Origin: Chlamydiota bacterium
GTDB lineage: Bacteria > Chlamydiota > Chlamydiia > Chlamydiales > Rhabdochlamydiaceae
Assembly: GCA_023265495.1 (NCBI GenBank)
Contig: JAHFTP010000091.1
Coordinates: 1-6,915 of the forward strand
Length of the DNA stretch: 6,915 nucleotides
Direction of reading: 5' to 3'
Both the position numbers and the translations under genes were made by a program. Every line of letters starts with the position of its first letter. Position 1 is the first letter of the stretch. Of this stretch, positions 5,699 to 6,915 are shown one piece after another. The notes below the pieces were generated by a model. The model made no database searches. It saw nothing but the letters and a program-made list of their open reading frames with translations, and was not told the origin of the DNA.

Positions 5699-6915
5699 AT
5701 GATGAAATACTTCTTTATCCTAATGGCCTGTTTTTTCACTACGGGCATCAATGCCGGCGAAAATACGTTTTCACGCGACCGATTAACTGAATTTTACGAC
5801 GAATTTTTTTGTGAAGAGAAGCAGGATTTATCTTCTGCTAATCTAACGACCCCTTGTTCATCCACTACGAACTCCTTGCCCCCAGATCCACCATCACCAC
5901 CGCCGCCGCCGCCGCCACCTCCCGTTAATCCTATTGATCCAGCTCCGATCAGTGGGTATCTTCCTGTTGTGATCTTCAATACGACCAGCCAGCCGGATGA
6001 TCAGGTATATGTTCTCTTAGCAGGAGCGCAGTCGGCAGCAGCAAATGCCACGGAGTATTTTTTTACGTTAGGGGAAAATGGCATCTTAACTCCTGTTGCA
6101 GCCTCTTCCGGAACATATTCTCCTCATTACTCGTATCCGCTGACCAGCTTGCCAAGTTCGTCGACGGGAGCGCATCATTATCTTGTTTATGTGCCGACGC
6201 TGATCGGTTCTCGATTCTATTTTTCTATAGGATCGCCTATGTATCTGCAATCGGACACTTTAGTTAGTCCTCCAGCTGTTCCTCCCAATCAGATCGTGGC
6301 ACCCACCTATTACGCCTTCTACGATCCAAATTATAGCAATCTATATGAATCGGTTGAGATCACATTTCTTCCAAGTGGAGGAACGGGAGGGGCATCGATT
6401 CCTTGGACTGCTTCAGTGAATACAACCGAGGTTGATGCATTTGGATTGCCAATAAAAATCAGTTATTACTCTTATGATTCCATGTCTCCAAGTACGATCA
6501 CTCCTTTGGTCCAAAGCCCCAATGCCCTCCCTTCAGGATTTGGTATCGGTGGAGCTGGGGGAGCAACGACGCGTAGTGGGATTTTGACTTCTGTAACTGC
6601 CGGATTGACGGCGGAAGATCTGACCGGCGTCAACCCAAAAGTGTGGCCGAGGCTGGCGATTCCCTTCTATACAGACCCATATGCCGGCACGGGGTTGCAG
6701 ACCTATTTGCGCGTCCTCTCTCCAAAACAGAGTCTGGGCAATGCGGCAGTACCTGTAAACACAGGCGGCTTAACTAGTCAGCATCTGCCGGCAGTCCAAC
6801 CGGGGCCTACGCAGTTCAAAAATTATAATTATCCCCCTTTTCCTGCTGATTATCTCACTAGCACTGCTTATGGAGATGCGAATTCCTATGCAAACGATCT
6901 CTTTAATTATTATGC
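5699..6915 (+). CDS. Secreted GH64-like (beta-1,3-glucanase/thaumatin-like fold) protein, 3'-truncated
   Basis: The frame is open from ATG 5699 (or ATG 5702) through 405 codons and leaves the window without a stop; the frame is closed upstream by TAG 5618-5620. Residues 1-19 form a signal peptide (MMKYFFILMACFF to INA). A Cys-containing polar stretch (20-60) and a proline linker (61-75, nine consecutive Pro) follow. The GH64-like domain begins near 87 (YLPVVIFNTT) and includes YFFTLGENG, YLVYVPTLIGSRFYFSIG (R172 region), SVEITF and NTTEVDAFGLPIKI. By comparison with GH64 laminaripentaose-producing glucanases, the general acid/base pair would be E220 and D246. The family hydrolyses beta-1,3-glucan; substrate and activity here are inferred. 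It would be exported to the periplasm or beyond. It has an atypical ribosome site and is divergent from the barrel gene. Confidence 0.75.
   Translation, partial: MMKYFFILMACFFTTGINAGENTFSRDRLTEFYDEFFCEEKQDLSSANLTTPCSSTTNSLPPDPPSPPPPPPPPPVNPIDPAPISGYLPVVIFNTTSQPDDQVYVLLAGAQSAAANATEYFFTLGENGILTPVAASSGTYSPHYSYPLTSLPSSSTGAHHYLVYVPTLIGSRFYFSIGSPMYLQSDTLVSPPAVPPNQIVAPTYYAFYDPNYSNLYESVEITFLPSGGTGGASIPWTASVNTTEVDAFGLPIKISYYSYDSMSPSTITPLVQSPNALPSGFGIGGAGGATTRSGILTSVTAGLTAEDLTGVNPKVWPRLAIPFYTDPYAGTGLQTYLRVLSPKQSLGNAAVPVNTGGLTSQHLPAVQPGPTQFKNYNYPPFPADYLTSTAYGDANSYANDLFNYY

Noticed and set aside
5671..5790. Out-of-frame ATG ORF overlapping the start of the GH64-like gene
   Set aside because: About 39 codons, no ribosome site, and it overlaps a frame with a clear signal peptide.
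5794..5979. Minus-strand ORF with a glycine run
   Set aside because: The poly-Gly is simply the complement of the proline codons of the GH64-like gene.
6601..6800. Locally higher GC as a sign of horizontal transfer of the GH64-like gene
   Set aside because: Hand counts show GC-rich stretches (37 of 60 at 6601-6660) next to AT-rich ones (20 of 60 at 6421-6480), so there is no consistent shift across the gene.
1..6915. CRISPR arrays, insertion sequences, tRNA or rRNA genes
   Set aside because: No spaced direct repeats, transposase motifs, terminal inverted repeats or tRNA cloverleaf patterns were seen on either strand.

Overview
The window reads as a chromosomal segment of a Gram-negative bacterium. 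It encodes the C-terminal half of an O-antigen ligase/polymerase, a predicted lipoprotein and an outer-membrane beta-barrel with a terminal Phe. My best guess is an environmental (amoeba- or animal-associated) member of the Chlamydiota. The barrel protein resembles, from memory, outer-membrane proteins of that group, and OCH1-type glycosyltransferases and GH64-like proteins are plausible there. The base composition looks moderate to AT-rich. This assignment is an inference that I could not test; another intracellular lineage such as Legionellales is possible.

Layout: positions 1-4497 hold five tightly packed plus-strand genes that look like one operon (gaps of 35, 12 and 7 bp, then a 4-bp ATGA overlap). 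They are (1) the 3' end of a Wzy_C-type O-antigen ligase family gene, (2) and (3) two tandem paralogous GT32/OCH1-like glycosyltransferases with a DHD metal motif and membrane anchors at both ends, (4) a membrane protein with an HEMVH zinc-protease-like motif, and (5) a class I SAM-dependent methyltransferase with a hydrophobic N-terminus. A convergent minus-strand gene (4523-5422) encodes the barrel protein. A 276-bp divergent spacer (5423-5698) carries a palindrome, a possible promoter and two hairpins. From 5699 to the right edge runs an open, truncated gene for a secreted, polyproline-linked GH64-like (beta-1,3-glucanase/thaumatin-like) protein.

How the genes may work together (inference): the first five resemble an envelope or surface-glycan module, in which a ligase moves glycan across the membrane, two membrane-tethered glycosyltransferases add sugars, a methyltransferase may cap or modify a product, and a membrane protease-like protein may process or control it. 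The predicted topology puts both glycosyltransferase domains outside the cytoplasm, where nucleotide sugars are not expected. They may therefore be exported to the host or use an unusual donor, or the topology prediction may be wrong. The GH64-like protein could act on beta-1,3-glucans, but nothing in the window ties it to the operon.

The most interesting points are the double-anchored paralogous glycosyltransferases, the uncharacterised HEMVH membrane protein, two strong competing translation starts on the methyltransferase, and a start site for the GH64-like gene where a small hairpin seems to bridge the distance from a purine tract to the ATG.
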